Made by a program: the position numbers and the translations under genes
The notes under the pieces: model-generated
The model's database searches: none
Told to the model about the DNA's origin: nothing
The model's input: only the letters and a program-made list of their open reading frames with translations
Source of the DNA: Aurantiacibacter rhizosphaerae
Lineage (GTDB): Bacteria > Pseudomonadota > Alphaproteobacteria > Sphingomonadales > Sphingomonadaceae
Assembly (NCBI RefSeq): GCF_009807005.1
Contig: NZ_WUBR01000002.1
Location: forward strand, 496,001-560,000
Reading direction: 5' to 3'
DNA length: 64,000 nt
In this document: piece after piece, positions 1 to 9,193 of the stretch
How the letters are laid out: every line of letters begins with the position of its first letter
How positions within the stretch are numbered: the stretch's first letter is position 1

Positions 1-349
1 GGATATCTACTTCCTCGGCAAATCCGCCGTATATTCCGCAGGCGCTACCTTCATGGCGGGCTTTCCCGTCAGCCATCGCTACATGACGAAGAATTCCAGC
101 CTGCTGATCCACGAACGCCAGATCACCCGGACGATCAACCTGTCCGGCCCACTGAAAAGCTGCACAGACCAGCTGCATGCCGCCCTGAACGAGATCGAGC
201 ATTCCATCGAGATCGAGGAGGCAGGCTTTCGCGAGATCGTGGAGGGCAGCAATGTCACCTTTGAGGAGGTGCAGGATCGCGCGCCCGAAAACTGGTACAT
301 CGGCTGTGAAAAGGCGAAGGAGCTGGGCCTGATCTGCGAAGTGATCTGA
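1..349 (+). CDS. ClpP-like serine protease, C-terminal part (cut by window edge)
   Basis: The reading frame is open from base 2 to the TGA at 347-349 and has no start in the window, so only the last 115 or so residues are seen. They look like the Clp protease proteolytic-subunit (S14) fold. A Ser sits in the segment SAVYSAGATFM, where ClpP has its nucleophile. A His follows in LLIHE, at the position of the catalytic His, and the end (WYIGCEKAKELGLI) matches the ClpP segment where the protein turns to 'A.e.GLID'. Canonical housekeeping ClpP has a different active-site context, so this is more likely a ClpP-like or stand-alone relative. The missing N-terminus prevents a finer call. Confidence 0.7.
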   Translation, partial: DIYFLGKSAVYSAGATFMAGFPVSHRYMTKNSSLLIHERQITRTINLSGPLKSCTDQLHAALNEIEHSIEIEEAGFREIVEGSNVTFEEVQDRAPENWYIGCEKAKELGLICEVI

Positions 350-381
350 CCCAGCCCCTTTTACCTGTCGCGGCTATCGCA

Positions 382-1788
382 TCATGCGATGGCCTCATCC
401 TCACTGCGACCGACTGAAGACCAGTCCACATTGCGGGTGGCGAACATCACGCCTGCCAGTGCACCGAACAGCAGCAGCGAACCGATTATCAGCGAGTATG
501 TCTCCTCGTTCAGCAGGACAAACAGCACACCGTAAAGCGCTGCCAGCATCACCCCGATGAAGCCTGCCCTGCGCCATGTGCCGAGGACAGCGGCGCTATA
601 GGCCGTCAGCAGCCCGATGATCGCCGCAGCGGCCAGCAGGTAGGCGAGCGAGAAGCCGATCACCTCCGCAAAGGCCAGCAGCATCACGAAGAACAGGATC
701 AGCCCAGCGCCTGTCAGCAGATATTCCGCCGCGGCCACGCGGGCGCCGCCAACAATGTCGAACATCAGCAGCGCGGCAAAGGTGAAGCCGATGAACAGGA
801 AGCCATACTTCACCGCGCGATCCACCTGGCTGTAGAGGTCAACCGGTTCCACCAGACCGATGGTGGCAGGCTGCGCGCCTTCTGCATTGCTGGCGCGCGC
901 GCGTTCCATCCGTGGGTCCATGGTGGTGGCCTCCTGCGGATAGCCGGCGCTGTGATCGGAAATGGACATTATGCCCTGCCCCAGAGCCAGATTGGTGATG
1001 CCCGGATAAACCGCCTTGAACCCATCGGCGGAGGTTTGCGTCTGCGATGGTTCCGGCAGATATCCCCCGGTGAAGCTGGGATGCGGCCATGGGGAGGTGA
1101 CGGTCCATTCCGTTTCACCCCCGCGCGGGATCAGCGATAGTGACTGCGTACCGCGCAGGCCATAGCTCCACCGAACGTCCAGCGCGCCTTCCCCGTCCCA
1201 TTTGGAAACGGGTGCGGAAAAGCCGGAACCGCCGGTGGCAAGCGGGCCATTGCCGGGGCTCAGTTCCAGCCGCTCTCCACCCGCCACCACGCTGGCGCCA
1301 TCGGAAAGGCCGCGCGTGTCGGCAATGCCGAAACGCAGCTCCGCCTCATCAAACATTAGCTGGTCACGCGTGATATCCAGCCGGTCCAGCTCACTGGTGA
1401 GAGTATAGCTTGCCGTGCCCTCCAATGCGCCGGAATAGACCACGCTTTGATAGATGGCATAGCCCTTGCGATCGGGATCGAGCCTGGTGTCGATTGCCTG
1501 CTGCATCGGGGAAACGAACAATTCGCGCCGCACCTGACGCCGTCGTTCCGTCACCACCCCGTCAACCGTTTCAGCCTCCACCGTCTGCGCCGTGAAGGGT
1601 ATTACCAGCACCGGCCCCGTGATCGTCTGCGGGCCGCCCCAACCGCGCGTGATCTGCGCCTGCGCCTGCTGCGACTGGTTTTCCCGGTCATACACCAGAG
1701 CATAAACCATCATCAGCGGCACGATCAGCACCACCGCCACCAACCCTGCCAGCATCAACCTTACGCCTGGGCTTCGCTCTCGTCTCAT
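382..1788 (-). CDS. creD: CreD family inner-membrane protein
   Basis: The 468-residue protein starts with a short basic stretch and one membrane helix, followed by a large extracytoplasmic domain (about residues 30-310). Five or six hydrophobic segments follow, and the end contains FATRNVDW, the conserved C-terminal motif of CreD. CreD belongs to the CreBC regulon in enterics, where overexpression alters colicin E2 and beta-lactam responses; its biochemical role is unknown. I chose the ATG at 1788 because GGAG lies 8 bases upstream; an in-frame ATG at 1809 would add seven residues. No creB/creC partner is nearby. The gene is divergent from the cyclophilin gene, with under 90 bases between the starts. 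Confidence 0.85.
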   Translation of the reverse strand: MRRERSPGVRLMLAGLVAVVLIVPLMMVYALVYDRENQSQQAQAQITRGWGGPQTITGPVLVIPFTAQTVEAETVDGVVTERRRQVRRELFVSPMQQAIDTRLDPDRKGYAIYQSVVYSGALEGTASYTLTSELDRLDITRDQLMFDEAELRFGIADTRGLSDGASVVAGGERLELSPGNGPLATGGSGFSAPVSKWDGEGALDVRWSYGLRGTQSLSLIPRGGETEWTVTSPWPHPSFTGGYLPEPSQTQTSADGFKAVYPGITNLALGQGIMSISDHSAGYPQEATTMDPRMERARASNAEGAQPATIGLVEPVDLYSQVDRAVKYGFLFIGFTFAALLMFDIVGGARVAAAEYLLTGAGLILFFVMLLAFAEVIGFSLAYLLAAAAIIGLLTAYSAAVLGTWRRAGFIGVMLAALYGVLFVLLNEETYSLIIGSLLLFGALAGVMFATRNVDWSSVGRSEDEAIA

Positions 1789-1874
1789 CTTCTCTACTCC
1801 CTGTTGCATTGCGATGAACCGTGCTTTTAGAGCGACGAACTGAATACTTGGTGAATTCGCCCGCGCAGGGCAAG

Positions 1875-2537
1875 ATGGCGAACATGTTGAAACGATTCGC
1901 TTTCGCGCTTCCCTGCGCCATGCTCGCCGCCGCCACGCCCCTTTTCGCGCAGGAGACTGCAGAAGCGCCACCTGCCACTGAATATGAGACGACCAGCGTG
2001 GTGCTGGAAACCACGATGGGCGACATTGTGATCGCGCTGGAAACACAGCGGGCACCGATCACGGCGGGCAATTTCCTGCGCTATGTGGAGGAGGACAGGT
2101 TTGACGGCACGGTGTTCTACCGCGCGATGAATCTTGATTGGGGCGATCAGCCCAACGGGTTGATCCAGGGCGGCACGCAGTGGGATTCGGACCGCGTGCT
2201 GCCGGGCATCGAGCATGAGCCGACGACGCTGACCGGCCTTACCCACACGCGCGGCGCATTATCGATGGCGATGGGAGAGCCGGGCACGGCCAATGGCGAT
2301 TTCTCCATCATGCTGGGCGATCAGACGGGCCTGGACGCACGGCCCGATGAGGAAAACCCCGTCTGGCGCAATGGCTATGCCGTGTTCGGCTATGTCACCG
2401 ATGGCATGGATGTGGTGGAAGCGATCCACGCCGCGCCCGTTGACCCCGAAAAGGGCGAAGGATGGATGAAGGGGGAGATGCTGGCAGAGCCGGTGGAAAT
2501 CGTCGAGGCGCGCAAGCTTGAAGACAGCGCCGAGTAA
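1875..2537 (+). CDS. Periplasmic cyclophilin-type peptidyl-prolyl isomerase
   Basis: The 220-residue protein begins with a Sec signal peptide (MLKRFAFALPCAMLAAATP, cleavage near LFAQ-E) and continues as one cyclophilin domain. Recognisable parts are the strand VVLETTMGDIVIALE, the segment FDGTVFYRAM and GLIQGGTQ (the FxxxGG region), ending in VEIVEARKL. It should catalyse cis-trans isomerisation of prolyl bonds in periplasmic proteins. Compared with PpiA, the central GSQFFI-type segment reads GDFSIMLGD, so catalytic strength cannot be assumed. ATG 1875 is preceded by AGGG four bases away; ATG 1884 is the alternative. The stop is only 3 bases from the end of the convergent M20 gene. Confidence 0.82.
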   Translation: MANMLKRFAFALPCAMLAAATPLFAQETAEAPPATEYETTSVVLETTMGDIVIALETQRAPITAGNFLRYVEEDRFDGTVFYRAMNLDWGDQPNGLIQGGTQWDSDRVLPGIEHEPTTLTGLTHTRGALSMAMGEPGTANGDFSIMLGDQTGLDARPDEENPVWRNGYAVFGYVTDGMDVVEAIHAAPVDPEKGEGWMKGEMLAEPVEIVEARKLEDSAE

Positions 2538-2540
2538 GTT

Positions 2541-3860
2541 CTATCGCCGATCCGGCGCTTGCGCCGCCAGCCTGCTCATCAAGATCGCCGCGCGCTGTGC
2601 TTGCCGGGTGAAACTGCGCAGGTCCACGCTTTCGCCAACTGCGTGGCTGCCCGATCCATCCGGCCCCATCCCCGCCAATCCGTCGGTGTATGGCGCAACG
2701 AAACTGATATCCGCAGCCCCGCGACGCGCCGGCGGAAACACGCCCATCTTAGGAAGGCCCATATTTTCGTTGATAGCGTTCAACTGCGCCAGCAAAGCGG
2801 CGTTGCCTTCGCTGGGAGACATCGGTGGATAGCGGAAGGCGAAGTCTATCTGCGCATCGGTGCCGGGCAGATTGTCATGCACAATGGCCTGCATCGCGGC
2901 CACGGTGCGGTCCGTCTGTTCCTGCGTCAACGTGCGCAGATCGCCGCGCGCAACGGCGCTATCCGGGATAATGTTGGTTTTGCCGATAGCGCTGGCGGAA
3001 AGATTATCCTCACCCAGTGTCGCAGGGGTGCCGCCCGCCATGAAGCCGACATTGTAGGTCAGGTTCTCTTCGGGCAGTTCCTCCCGAAAACTATCGAGAA
3101 TGCGTGCCATTTCATAAATCGCGCCATAGCCCGCGCCTTCTGCAAATATGCCGGAGGAATGGCCCGTGCATCCCGTGGTCGTCAGCGTCCAGCTGTTGGA
3201 CGATCGGCGCGCGACCACGGCCAGATCCTGCCCATCCACCACCGAAAGCCCTTCAAAGCCCAGCGCAGTATCGGCCCACTGCCCTGCCTCTATCAGGTGC
3301 TGCCGCGACTGGGCGATGGGGTCGCCTGCGTCTTCCTCGTCCCCTGTCAGCGCGACGACGATATTCGCGCCGGACAATGTGCCCGCCGCCTGCATGGCGC
3401 GCAGGGCGGAAAGGATCACGATGATGCCGCCCTTGTCATCCACCACGCCGGGGCCGGTTGCCCTGTCGCCATCGCGCATGAATCGCTGGAACGGGCTCTC
3501 TGGCTCGAAGACAGTGTCGATATGGCCGATCAGCAGGACTTTCGCCGCATCGCTATCACCCATATGCCGCGCGAAAAGGTGGCCAGCGCGGTCTACGTGG
3601 TTTTGGTCAATCCACTCGACTTCGAAGCCCAGCGCCTCAAACTCAGGGATCAGCATTTGGCCCACTTCGCGCACGCCATCATGGTTGTGCGTGCCGGAAT
3701 TGAGGTTGGTAATCGCCTCCAGCAGCGCAACGTCGTCCTCGAAACCGGCCTCCACCGTGGTCATCATCGTCTGCTCGGCAGGCGAAAGCTGCGCGAAGGC
3801 GGGGGCTGAGATAGCCAGAACGGCGGCGGCCAGCGGGGCAAAACGCAAGGGTGATGTCAT
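2541..3860 (-). CDS. Secreted M20 family zinc peptidase (glutamate carboxypeptidase-like)
   Basis: A signal peptide (MTSPLRFAPLAAAVLAISAPAFAQ) leads into an M20-type peptidase of 439 residues in total. The metal-binding signature is visible: LLIGHIDTVF (His and Asp), then GPGVVDDKGG (bridging Asp), GDEEDAG (catalytic Glu and ligand) and a late GSGSHAVGE His. An internal dimerisation domain follows TGCTGHSSGIF. Relatives hydrolyse C-terminal Glu or Asp from peptides or folates. I chose ATG 3860 because it starts the signal peptide; an upstream in-frame start would add 12 residues that spoil it. The gene lies 42 bases downstream of the zinc-protease lipoprotein gene on the same strand and may be co-transcribed with it. 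Confidence 0.85.
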   Translation of the reverse strand: MTSPLRFAPLAAAVLAISAPAFAQLSPAEQTMMTTVEAGFEDDVALLEAITNLNSGTHNHDGVREVGQMLIPEFEALGFEVEWIDQNHVDRAGHLFARHMGDSDAAKVLLIGHIDTVFEPESPFQRFMRDGDRATGPGVVDDKGGIIVILSALRAMQAAGTLSGANIVVALTGDEEDAGDPIAQSRQHLIEAGQWADTALGFEGLSVVDGQDLAVVARRSSNSWTLTTTGCTGHSSGIFAEGAGYGAIYEMARILDSFREELPEENLTYNVGFMAGGTPATLGEDNLSASAIGKTNIIPDSAVARGDLRTLTQEQTDRTVAAMQAIVHDNLPGTDAQIDFAFRYPPMSPSEGNAALLAQLNAINENMGLPKMGVFPPARRGAADISFVAPYTDGLAGMGPDGSGSHAVGESVDLRSFTRQAQRAAILMSRLAAQAPDRR

Positions 3861-3902
3861 GCAGCGAAGGCTAATGCGCAGCCTTGCATGCGGCAAGCGA
3901 TC

Positions 3903-4760
3903 TCAGCACACCTCGGCCGTGTTTTCCGGGATCGGTCCATCGGGTACGCGCGCGGGGTGGAGGTAAAACGGGTCCGACTCCAGCCGGTGCGTATCGGGAT
4001 AGACCTTCGCCAGCACCGCATACAGCGCCGGATCGTAGGCCTGCAAATCACGATGATCCAGGATCTGGCGCCCGTCCACCACCACCAGCTTGTTGGAATC
4101 GAACCAGAACTGCGTTCCTTCTGCCCAGTATTCGTGGATCGTCGTCATCGCATATTCGTCGCGCCACAGGCCCTGCGCCTCGGCATCGGCATAGGCCGCC
4201 TCAAGCTGGCGATAGAGCGCGGGGTCGATGGCCTGGATGGCATAGAGGACGGAATGGCCGAACTCATGCACCAGTATCGTCTCGCCGTAATAACGGCTTT
4301 CGCGCAGGCCCAGCACGTCCTCCTCCGCCACCACGGTGCGTTCCCCGCCGATGCCGCGCACGCGCGCGTCCCAATATTGCCTGTCGGTCAGGCTGCCGAT
4401 GCGTTCGGCGTAATGCAGCCGCTCACACCGGGTCAGGCGCGGATCGTCGGTATCGGGTTTGGTCCATGCGGCGAATTCGGGCAGGTCCAGCAAGGCCTCC
4501 TGCCGTCCCATAACGGCAACGCGAATATCCTGCCGCTGCATTTCCGCGGCGAGATCGGGACGCTGCGACAGCATGCCGCGCACCATATCGCGCGCGGCCA
4601 GCAAGGCTGCGTCATCCACCTGCGCGCTGGATCGGATCGGCAGACCTGCCGCCGTCACCTGCTTGGTATAAAAGCCCGCCTCATCAACGGGTTTGATGCT
4701 GGCAACACATCCAGTCAGCGGCAGCGCTGCCAGTGCAAACGCAAACGCTGCCGCCTTCAT
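3903..4760 (-). CDS. Lipoprotein zinc metalloprotease with HEFGH motif
   Basis: The 285-residue product has a lipoprotein signal ending in the lipobox LPLTGC, so the mature protein should be lipid-anchored at Cys17. It carries the zincin motif in ILVHEFGHSVL and, about 55 residues later, TIHEYWAEGTQFWFDSN, which probably supplies the third ligand and substrate-binding residues. I know this pairing from a poorly characterised secreted metallopeptidase group; the family name is uncertain. The ATG lies 7 bases after the sdhA stop, so the gene probably rides on the sdhCDA transcript, at the place where sdhB would normally be expected. Substrate unknown. Confidence 0.72.
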   Translation of the reverse strand: MKAAAFAFALAALPLTGCVASIKPVDEAGFYTKQVTAAGLPIRSSAQVDDAALLAARDMVRGMLSQRPDLAAEMQRQDIRVAVMGRQEALLDLPEFAAWTKPDTDDPRLTRCERLHYAERIGSLTDRQYWDARVRGIGGERTVVAEEDVLGLRESRYYGETILVHEFGHSVLYAIQAIDPALYRQLEAAYADAEAQGLWRDEYAMTTIHEYWAEGTQFWFDSNKLVVVDGRQILDHRDLQAYDPALYAVLAKVYPDTHRLESDPFYLHPARVPDGPIPENTAEVC

Positions 4761-4767
4761 TGCGTGA

Positions 4768-6600
4768 TCAGTACACCCGCTTCTTGGGTTCGATATAGGC
4801 GATATCATCCGTCAGCGTGTATTCGTGGACTGGGCGATAATCGATACGCACCTCGCCGCCGCTGCCGCCCCAGCCGGTGAACCAGGCCGCGGTATGCTTC
4901 ATCCATTCCGCATCGTTGCGATCGGGGTAATCCTCATGCGCATGGGCGCCGCGCGATTCCTTGCGGTTTTCGGCAGAGGACATGGTGACGACGGCCTGCG
5001 ACATCAGATTGTCCAGTTCCAGCGTCTCGATCAGGTCCGAATTCCAGATCAGCGAACGGTCAGACACCTTGATATCCTGCATCCGCTTGTTGGTTTCCGC
5101 CAGAGAAGCCACACCGGCAGACATCAGTTCGCTATCGCGGAACACGGCGGCGTGCTTCTGCATGGTTTTCTGCATGTCAGAGCGCACTTCCGCGGTGGGA
5201 GAACCGCCATTGGCGTGGCGGAAATGATCCAGACGGGTCAGCGCGAAATCGGCGCTGTCGGCAGACAATTCGTCATGACTCTGGCCCGGCTTGATCAGTT
5301 CCTTCAGGCGGAAACCGGTTGCCCGGCCAAACACCACGAGATCGATCAATGAGTTGGAGCCGAGACGGTTGGCACCGTGCACGGAAACGCAGGCTGCCTC
5401 GCCCACGGCGAACAGGCCCGGCACCACGGCATCGGGATTGCCATCTGCACCGATGGTGACGACTTCGCCGTGATAGTTACACGGAATGCCGCCCATGTTG
5501 TAATGCACAGTTGGTGTAACCGGCAGCGGCTGGCGCGTCAGGTCTACACCGGCAAAGATCTTGCCGCTTTCGGTGATGCCCGGCAGGCGCTGGGCCAGCA
5601 CTTCTGGCGCGATGTGATCGAGGTGCAGATAGATGTGGTCTCCATCGGGCCCCACGCCGCGCCCTTCGCGCATTTCCAGCGCCATGGAACGGGACACGAC
5701 GTCGCGGCTGGCCAGGTCCTTTGCCGAAGGGGCATAGCGTTCCATGAAACGCTCACCTTCGGAATTGGTGAGATAGCCACCCTCGCCGCGCGCGCCTTCG
5801 GTAATCAGAACGCCCGCGCCGTAGATGCCGGTGGGGTGGAACTGCACGAATTCCATGTCCTGCAGGGGCAGGCCAGCGCGCAGCACCATGCCGCCGCCGT
5901 CACCAGTGCAGGTGTGGGCGGATGTGGCGGTGTAATAGCAGCGGCCGTATCCACCCGTTGCCAGCACCACGCCGTGGCTGCGGAAGCGGTGGATCGTGCC
6001 ATCGTCCAGGCACATGGCGATCACGCCAACGCAGACGCCATCTTTCATGATGAGGTCGATGGCGAAATACTCGATGTAGAAATCGGCGCTGTACTTCAGG
6101 CTCTGCTGATAGAGCGCGTGCAGCATGGCATGGCCGGTACGGTCTGCCGCGGCGCAGGTGCGCTGCACGGGCGGGCCTTCGCCCATGTTCTGCATGTGGC
6201 CGCCGAAGGGGCGCTGATAGATCGTGCCGTCATCATTGCGGCTGAAAGGCACGCCGGCATGCTCCAGCTCATAAACCGCCTGCGGAGCCTCTCGCGCGAG
6301 ATATTCGATCGCGTCCTGGTCACCCAGCCAGTCTGCGCCCTTCACCGTGTCATACATATGCCATGACCAGTGATCGGGCGTGTTGTTGCCCAGCGATGCA
6401 GCGATGCCGCCCTGCGCCGCCACGGTGTGGCTGCGGGTGGGGAACACCTTGGAGATGTTGGCCGTCTTCAGGCCAGCTTCGGCAGCGCCCATCGTGGCGC
6501 GCAGGCCAGAGCCGCCTGCACCAACCACCACCACATCATAGGTGTGATCGGTAATGGGATAGGCGCGACCATTGATTTCGAAAGTCTCTTTGCGGGCCAT
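4768..6600 (-). CDS. sdhA: Succinate dehydrogenase flavoprotein subunit
   Basis: At 610 residues this has normal SdhA length. It oxidises succinate to fumarate and passes electrons through FAD to the iron-sulfur subunit, at the inner face of the cytoplasmic membrane. The FAD-binding Rossmann loop is [12 protein letters not shown]. The FAD-attachment His is His58 in [10 protein letters not shown]. The active-site region around [11 protein letters not shown] and [19 protein letters not shown] is intact, and the C-terminus ([18 protein letters not shown]) is typical. Its start codon overlaps the sdhD stop by one base. The gene order is sdhC-sdhD-sdhA; no iron-sulfur subunit gene follows in this window. 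Confidence 0.98.
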   Translation of the reverse strand: MARKETFEINGRAYPITDHTYDVVVVGAGGSGLRATMGAAEAGLKTANISKVFPTRSHTVAAQGGIAASLGNNTPDHWSWHMYDTVKGADWLGDQDAIEYLAREAPQAVYELEHAGVPFSRNDDGTIYQRPFGGHMQNMGEGPPVQRTCAAADRTGHAMLHALYQQSLKYSADFYIEYFAIDLIMKDGVCVGVIAMCLDDGTIHRFRSHGVVLATGGYGRCYYTATSAHTCTGDGGGMVLRAGLPLQDMEFVQFHPTGIYGAGVLITEGARGEGGYLTNSEGERFMERYAPSAKDLASRDVVSRSMALEMREGRGVGPDGDHIYLHLDHIAPEVLAQRLPGITESGKIFAGVDLTRQPLPVTPTVHYNMGGIPCNYHGEVVTIGADGNPDAVVPGLFAVGEAACVSVHGANRLGSNSLIDLVVFGRATGFRLKELIKPGQSHDELSADSADFALTRLDHFRHANGGSPTAEVRSDMQKTMQKHAAVFRDSELMSAGVASLAETNKRMQDIKVSDRSLIWNSDLIETLELDNLMSQAVVTMSSAENRKESRGAHAHEDYPDRNDAEWMKHTAAWFTGWGGSGGEVRIDYRPVHEYTLTDDIAYIEPKKRVY

Positions 6601-6989
6601 CAGGCGGCTCCTCCGGAGAAGGCAAGGCTGGCAATGCAGAACAGGCCGAACGCGGCGCCTGCAAAGCTGGCGAAGTTGAGAAGGAGAATCGCGGCAAACT
6701 TGGTGCCCGGTTCATGCATGTAGTCTTCCACCACCACCTGCAGGCCAAGGCGGGCGTGCCAGAAGGTGCTGATCACCAGCAGCGCCACCATGAAGGCAGG
6801 CAGGGGAGAGGACAGCCAGCCCGAAATGCTGGCGTAAGAATAGTCGTCCATCAGCGCCAGGGAGATGCCGAGGAACAGCATCGTCACCAGATTGCCGACA
6901 GCGGTGAAGCGCTGCATCAGCCAGTGATGCGCCCCCTCGTGCGCAGCGCCAAGGCCGCGCACGCGGCCGATCGAAGTTCCATTACCCAT
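6600..6989 (-). CDS. sdhD: Succinate dehydrogenase membrane anchor subunit
   Basis: The 129-residue hydrophobic protein has three predicted membrane helices (about residues 30-50, 60-80 and 100-125). The sequence before the first helix ([17 protein letters not shown]) carries the SdhD-type 'HW..QR.TA' motif, and a His in [11 protein letters not shown] in the second helix is in the place of the heme b ligand. With SdhC it forms the quinone site and anchors SdhAB. ATG 6989 gives the normal short N-terminus. The gene follows sdhC by 14 bases and its TGA overlaps the sdhA ATG. Confidence 0.93.
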   Translation of the reverse strand: MGNGTSIGRVRGLGAAHEGAHHWLMQRFTAVGNLVTMLFLGISLALMDDYSYASISGWLSSPLPAFMVALLVISTFWHARLGLQVVVEDYMHEPGTKFAAILLLNFASFAGAAFGLFCIASLAFSGGAA

Positions 6990-7003
6990 AGTCTTTTTCC
7001 GTC

Positions 7004-7384
7004 CTAGCGCAGCAGGATGAAGGCCCAGAAGGCCACAGTCAGCACGATGCCGGAGATCATGGAGATCACGGCGAAGGTGCGATTGGTATCCAGTTCGTAA
7101 CCCGCGCCCAGATCCAGAACGAAGTGGCGCAGGCCAGAGCTCATGTGCGTGAAGAACGCCCAGGTCAGCCCGATCAGCACCACCATGCCATACCAGCTGG
7201 AAGCGTGGGTGTAGAAGGTGTCGTAAGCAGCAGGTCCGCTGGCCAGCGCGCCCAGCCACCACAGCAATACGCCCAGCCCGACGATTGCCATGCCGCCGCC
7301 GGATACGCGGTGAAGGATAGAAACCGCCATGTGCGGCCCCCATTTCCAGATTTGCAGATGCGGTGAAAGCGGGCGATCAGCCAT
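7004..7384 (-). CDS. sdhC: Succinate dehydrogenase cytochrome b556 subunit
   Basis: The 126-residue integral membrane protein begins RPLSPHLQIWKW and contains SILHRVSG, the conserved SdhC motif whose Ser and Arg line the ubiquinone site. Three hydrophobic helices follow, and the second and third flank FTHMSSGLRHFVLDLG, which carries the heme-ligand His. ATG 7384 fits the family; an upstream in-frame start would add 32 non-conserved residues. It is the first gene of the sdhCDA operon, so the 170-base spacer up to the divergent SDR gene should hold its promoter. Confidence 0.95.
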   Translation of the reverse strand: MADRPLSPHLQIWKWGPHMAVSILHRVSGGGMAIVGLGVLLWWLGALASGPAAYDTFYTHASSWYGMVVLIGLTWAFFTHMSSGLRHFVLDLGAGYELDTNRTFAVISMISGIVLTVAFWAFILLR

Positions 7385-7554
7385 GTTGTGTTCCGTCGCG
7401 TTATTTAAGTGCCAGTGTGTTGGCCCCCGCTCTAACGATTGTGGCGCGCCTGACAAGCGGGCCTTCGGGCTGTCTGGCAAAATTTCCTGTCGGTATTGAT
7501 CTCAATACTTCTCGGCCTTTCCCCGTGCCTTACCCATCGCTATGACATGTGCGC

Positions 7555-8265
7555 ATGACAAACATCCTAGTGACAGGCAGCAGCAGAGGCATCGGACAGG
7601 CGATATCGGATCGTTTGGCCGACCGTGGCTGCAACGTGATGGGCCACGCCACCCGCGCGGTGGATACCCGTACGATTGCAGCAGATTTTGCCGATCCGCC
7701 CGCCCCGCAAATGCTGTGGGAGGAAGCGCTGGCCCATCTGGACGGACGGATAGATGTGCTGGTGAACAACGCCGGGCTGTTCGAACAAATCCCCCTGCAC
7801 GCCAGCGATATAGAATGGCTGGACAGGTGGGAGGATACGCTGCGCATCAATCTCACCGCCGCCGCGCAGCTCAGCCGGTTTGCCGTGCGCCACTGGCAGG
7901 AACGCGGCTGCACAGGCCGGATCGTGCACATCGCCAGCCGCGCGGCCTTTCGCGGCGATTCGCCCGCGCATTGGCATTACGCCGCAGCAAAGGGCGGCAT
8001 GATCGCCATGCACAAGACCATCGCCCGCGGCTATGCTGCCGAAGGCATCCTCTCCTATGCCATCGCGCCCGGCTTTACCGACACCAGCATGGCGGGTGAC
8101 TATCTGGAGAGCCGGGGCGGCGATGGCCTGCTGGCCGATATCCCGCTGGGCCGCGTGGCAGAGCCGGAGGAGATCGCCGATATCGCCGTGTTCTGCGCGC
8201 TGGATGCACCGCCCAGCATGACCGGCGCCGTGATAGACGCCAACGGCGCAAGCTATGTCCGCTAA
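7555..8265 (+). CDS. Short-chain dehydrogenase/reductase (SDR)
   Basis: The protein has 236 residues and one classical SDR domain. The cofactor loop is TGSSRGIG near the N-terminus and the NNAG motif is present (VLVNNAGLF). The catalytic residues are Ser in IASRAAF and the YxxxK pair in HYAAAKGGM. The end (MTGAVIDANGASYVR) matches the FabG-like subgroup, where this strand reads 'G..i.vdGG'. Substrate is not readable; a 3-oxoacyl or sugar/alcohol reductase is possible. I took ATG 7555; a GTG two codons upstream is the alternative and no strong ribosome site is visible. It overlaps the metallo-beta-lactamase gene by 11 bases, implying co-translation. Confidence 0.85.
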   Translation: MTNILVTGSSRGIGQAISDRLADRGCNVMGHATRAVDTRTIAADFADPPAPQMLWEEALAHLDGRIDVLVNNAGLFEQIPLHASDIEWLDRWEDTLRINLTAAAQLSRFAVRHWQERGCTGRIVHIASRAAFRGDSPAHWHYAAAKGGMIAMHKTIARGYAAEGILSYAIAPGFTDTSMAGDYLESRGGDGLLADIPLGRVAEPEEIADIAVFCALDAPPSMTGAVIDANGASYVR

Positions 8266-9193
8266 AGCGCTGGCGGCGCTGGCAGCGCTGGGTTCGGCCC
8301 TGCTGACCGGATGCGTTGCGCCGCAGCCGCCCGTGCCAACTGCCAGCGCCGCCACGCTGGCCGCCGCGCGCACCAATGCCCTGCCCGCTGCCGACTGGGC
8401 CGCATCTTGCGAGGATTGGGACGAATGGGACAAGCGCGCCCAGCCCTTCCGCATTCACGGCAACACCTATCACGTGGGTACCTGCGGCATATCGGCCATC
8501 TTGGTGGCCGGGGAAGATGGCCATGTCCTGATCGACAGCGGCACGCGCGATGGCGCGCGCGTTGTGCTGAGCAATATTCGCACGCTGGGCTTTCAACCGC
8601 AGAACCTGCGCGCCGTGCTTACCAGCCATGAACATTTCGATCACGTGGGCGGCCTGTGGTGGATCAATCAGAACAGCGGTGCCCGCGTCCTGACCTCTCC
8701 CCCTGCATTGCCGGTGATCGAAACGGGCATAGCGGCCGTGGATGATCCGCAGTTCGGCATGCATCCCGCCATGCGTCCGCTGGCCGGATCGCAGGTTTCC
8801 GCCGTTACGCCGGGTGAGCCTGTCACCATTGCAGGGCTTACCTTCACGCCCATCGCCACGCCCGGCCACACACCCGGCGCGCTGACATGGCAATGGGAAA
8901 GCTGCGACGCGGCAGATTGCCGCACCGTGGTTTATGCAGACAGCCTTTCTGCCGTGGCGCGCGATGATTACCGCTTCACCGATCACCCGGAATATCTGCA
9001 ATCCTATCGCGATGGCATCACCCGCCTGGCACAGCTGGATTGCGATATCCTGCTGACGCCGCATCCCTCTGCCAGCAACATGCGTGACAAGTTGGTGGCG
9101 GGTGATATTGGCGGCGGAATGGATTGCGCAGCCTACGCCGCAGATCGCCTGATGCGATTGGAGCAAAGGCTGGAACTGGAAGCTGCACAATGA
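8255..9193 (+). CDS. Subclass B3 metallo-beta-lactamase, lipoprotein form
   Basis: The 312-residue protein has a lipobox-type signal (ALLTGC, Cys20) and one metallo-beta-lactamase fold. Zinc ligands read as in class B3: His125, His127, Asp129 and His130 in SHEHFDH, His205 in TPGHTPG and His270 in LLTPHPSAS. The long DWAASCEDWDEWDK... segment before the fold, and Cys pairs around residues 52/77 and 217/222, are also seen in B3 enzymes. It should hydrolyse beta-lactams in the periplasm; chromosomal B3 enzymes are known from Erythrobacter and Sphingomonas relatives. A non-lactamase hydrolase cannot be excluded from sequence alone. It overlaps the SDR gene by 11 bases and prmA by 4. Confidence 0.85.
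   Translation: MSAKALAALAALGSALLTGCVAPQPPVPTASAATLAAARTNALPAADWAASCEDWDEWDKRAQPFRIHGNTYHVGTCGISAILVAGEDGHVLIDSGTRDGARVVLSNIRTLGFQPQNLRAVLTSHEHFDHVGGLWWINQNSGARVLTSPPALPVIETGIAAVDDPQFGMHPAMRPLAGSQVSAVTPGEPVTIAGLTFTPIATPGHTPGALTWQWESCDAADCRTVVYADSLSAVARDDYRFTDHPEYLQSYRDGITRLAQLDCDILLTPHPSASNMRDKLVAGDIGGGMDCAAYAADRLMRLEQRLELEAAQ

Noticed and set aside
2559-3809. Plus-strand frame opposite the M20 peptidase
   Set aside because: Arg/His-rich low-quality translation with no motif; the minus-strand peptidase has all metal-binding blocks.
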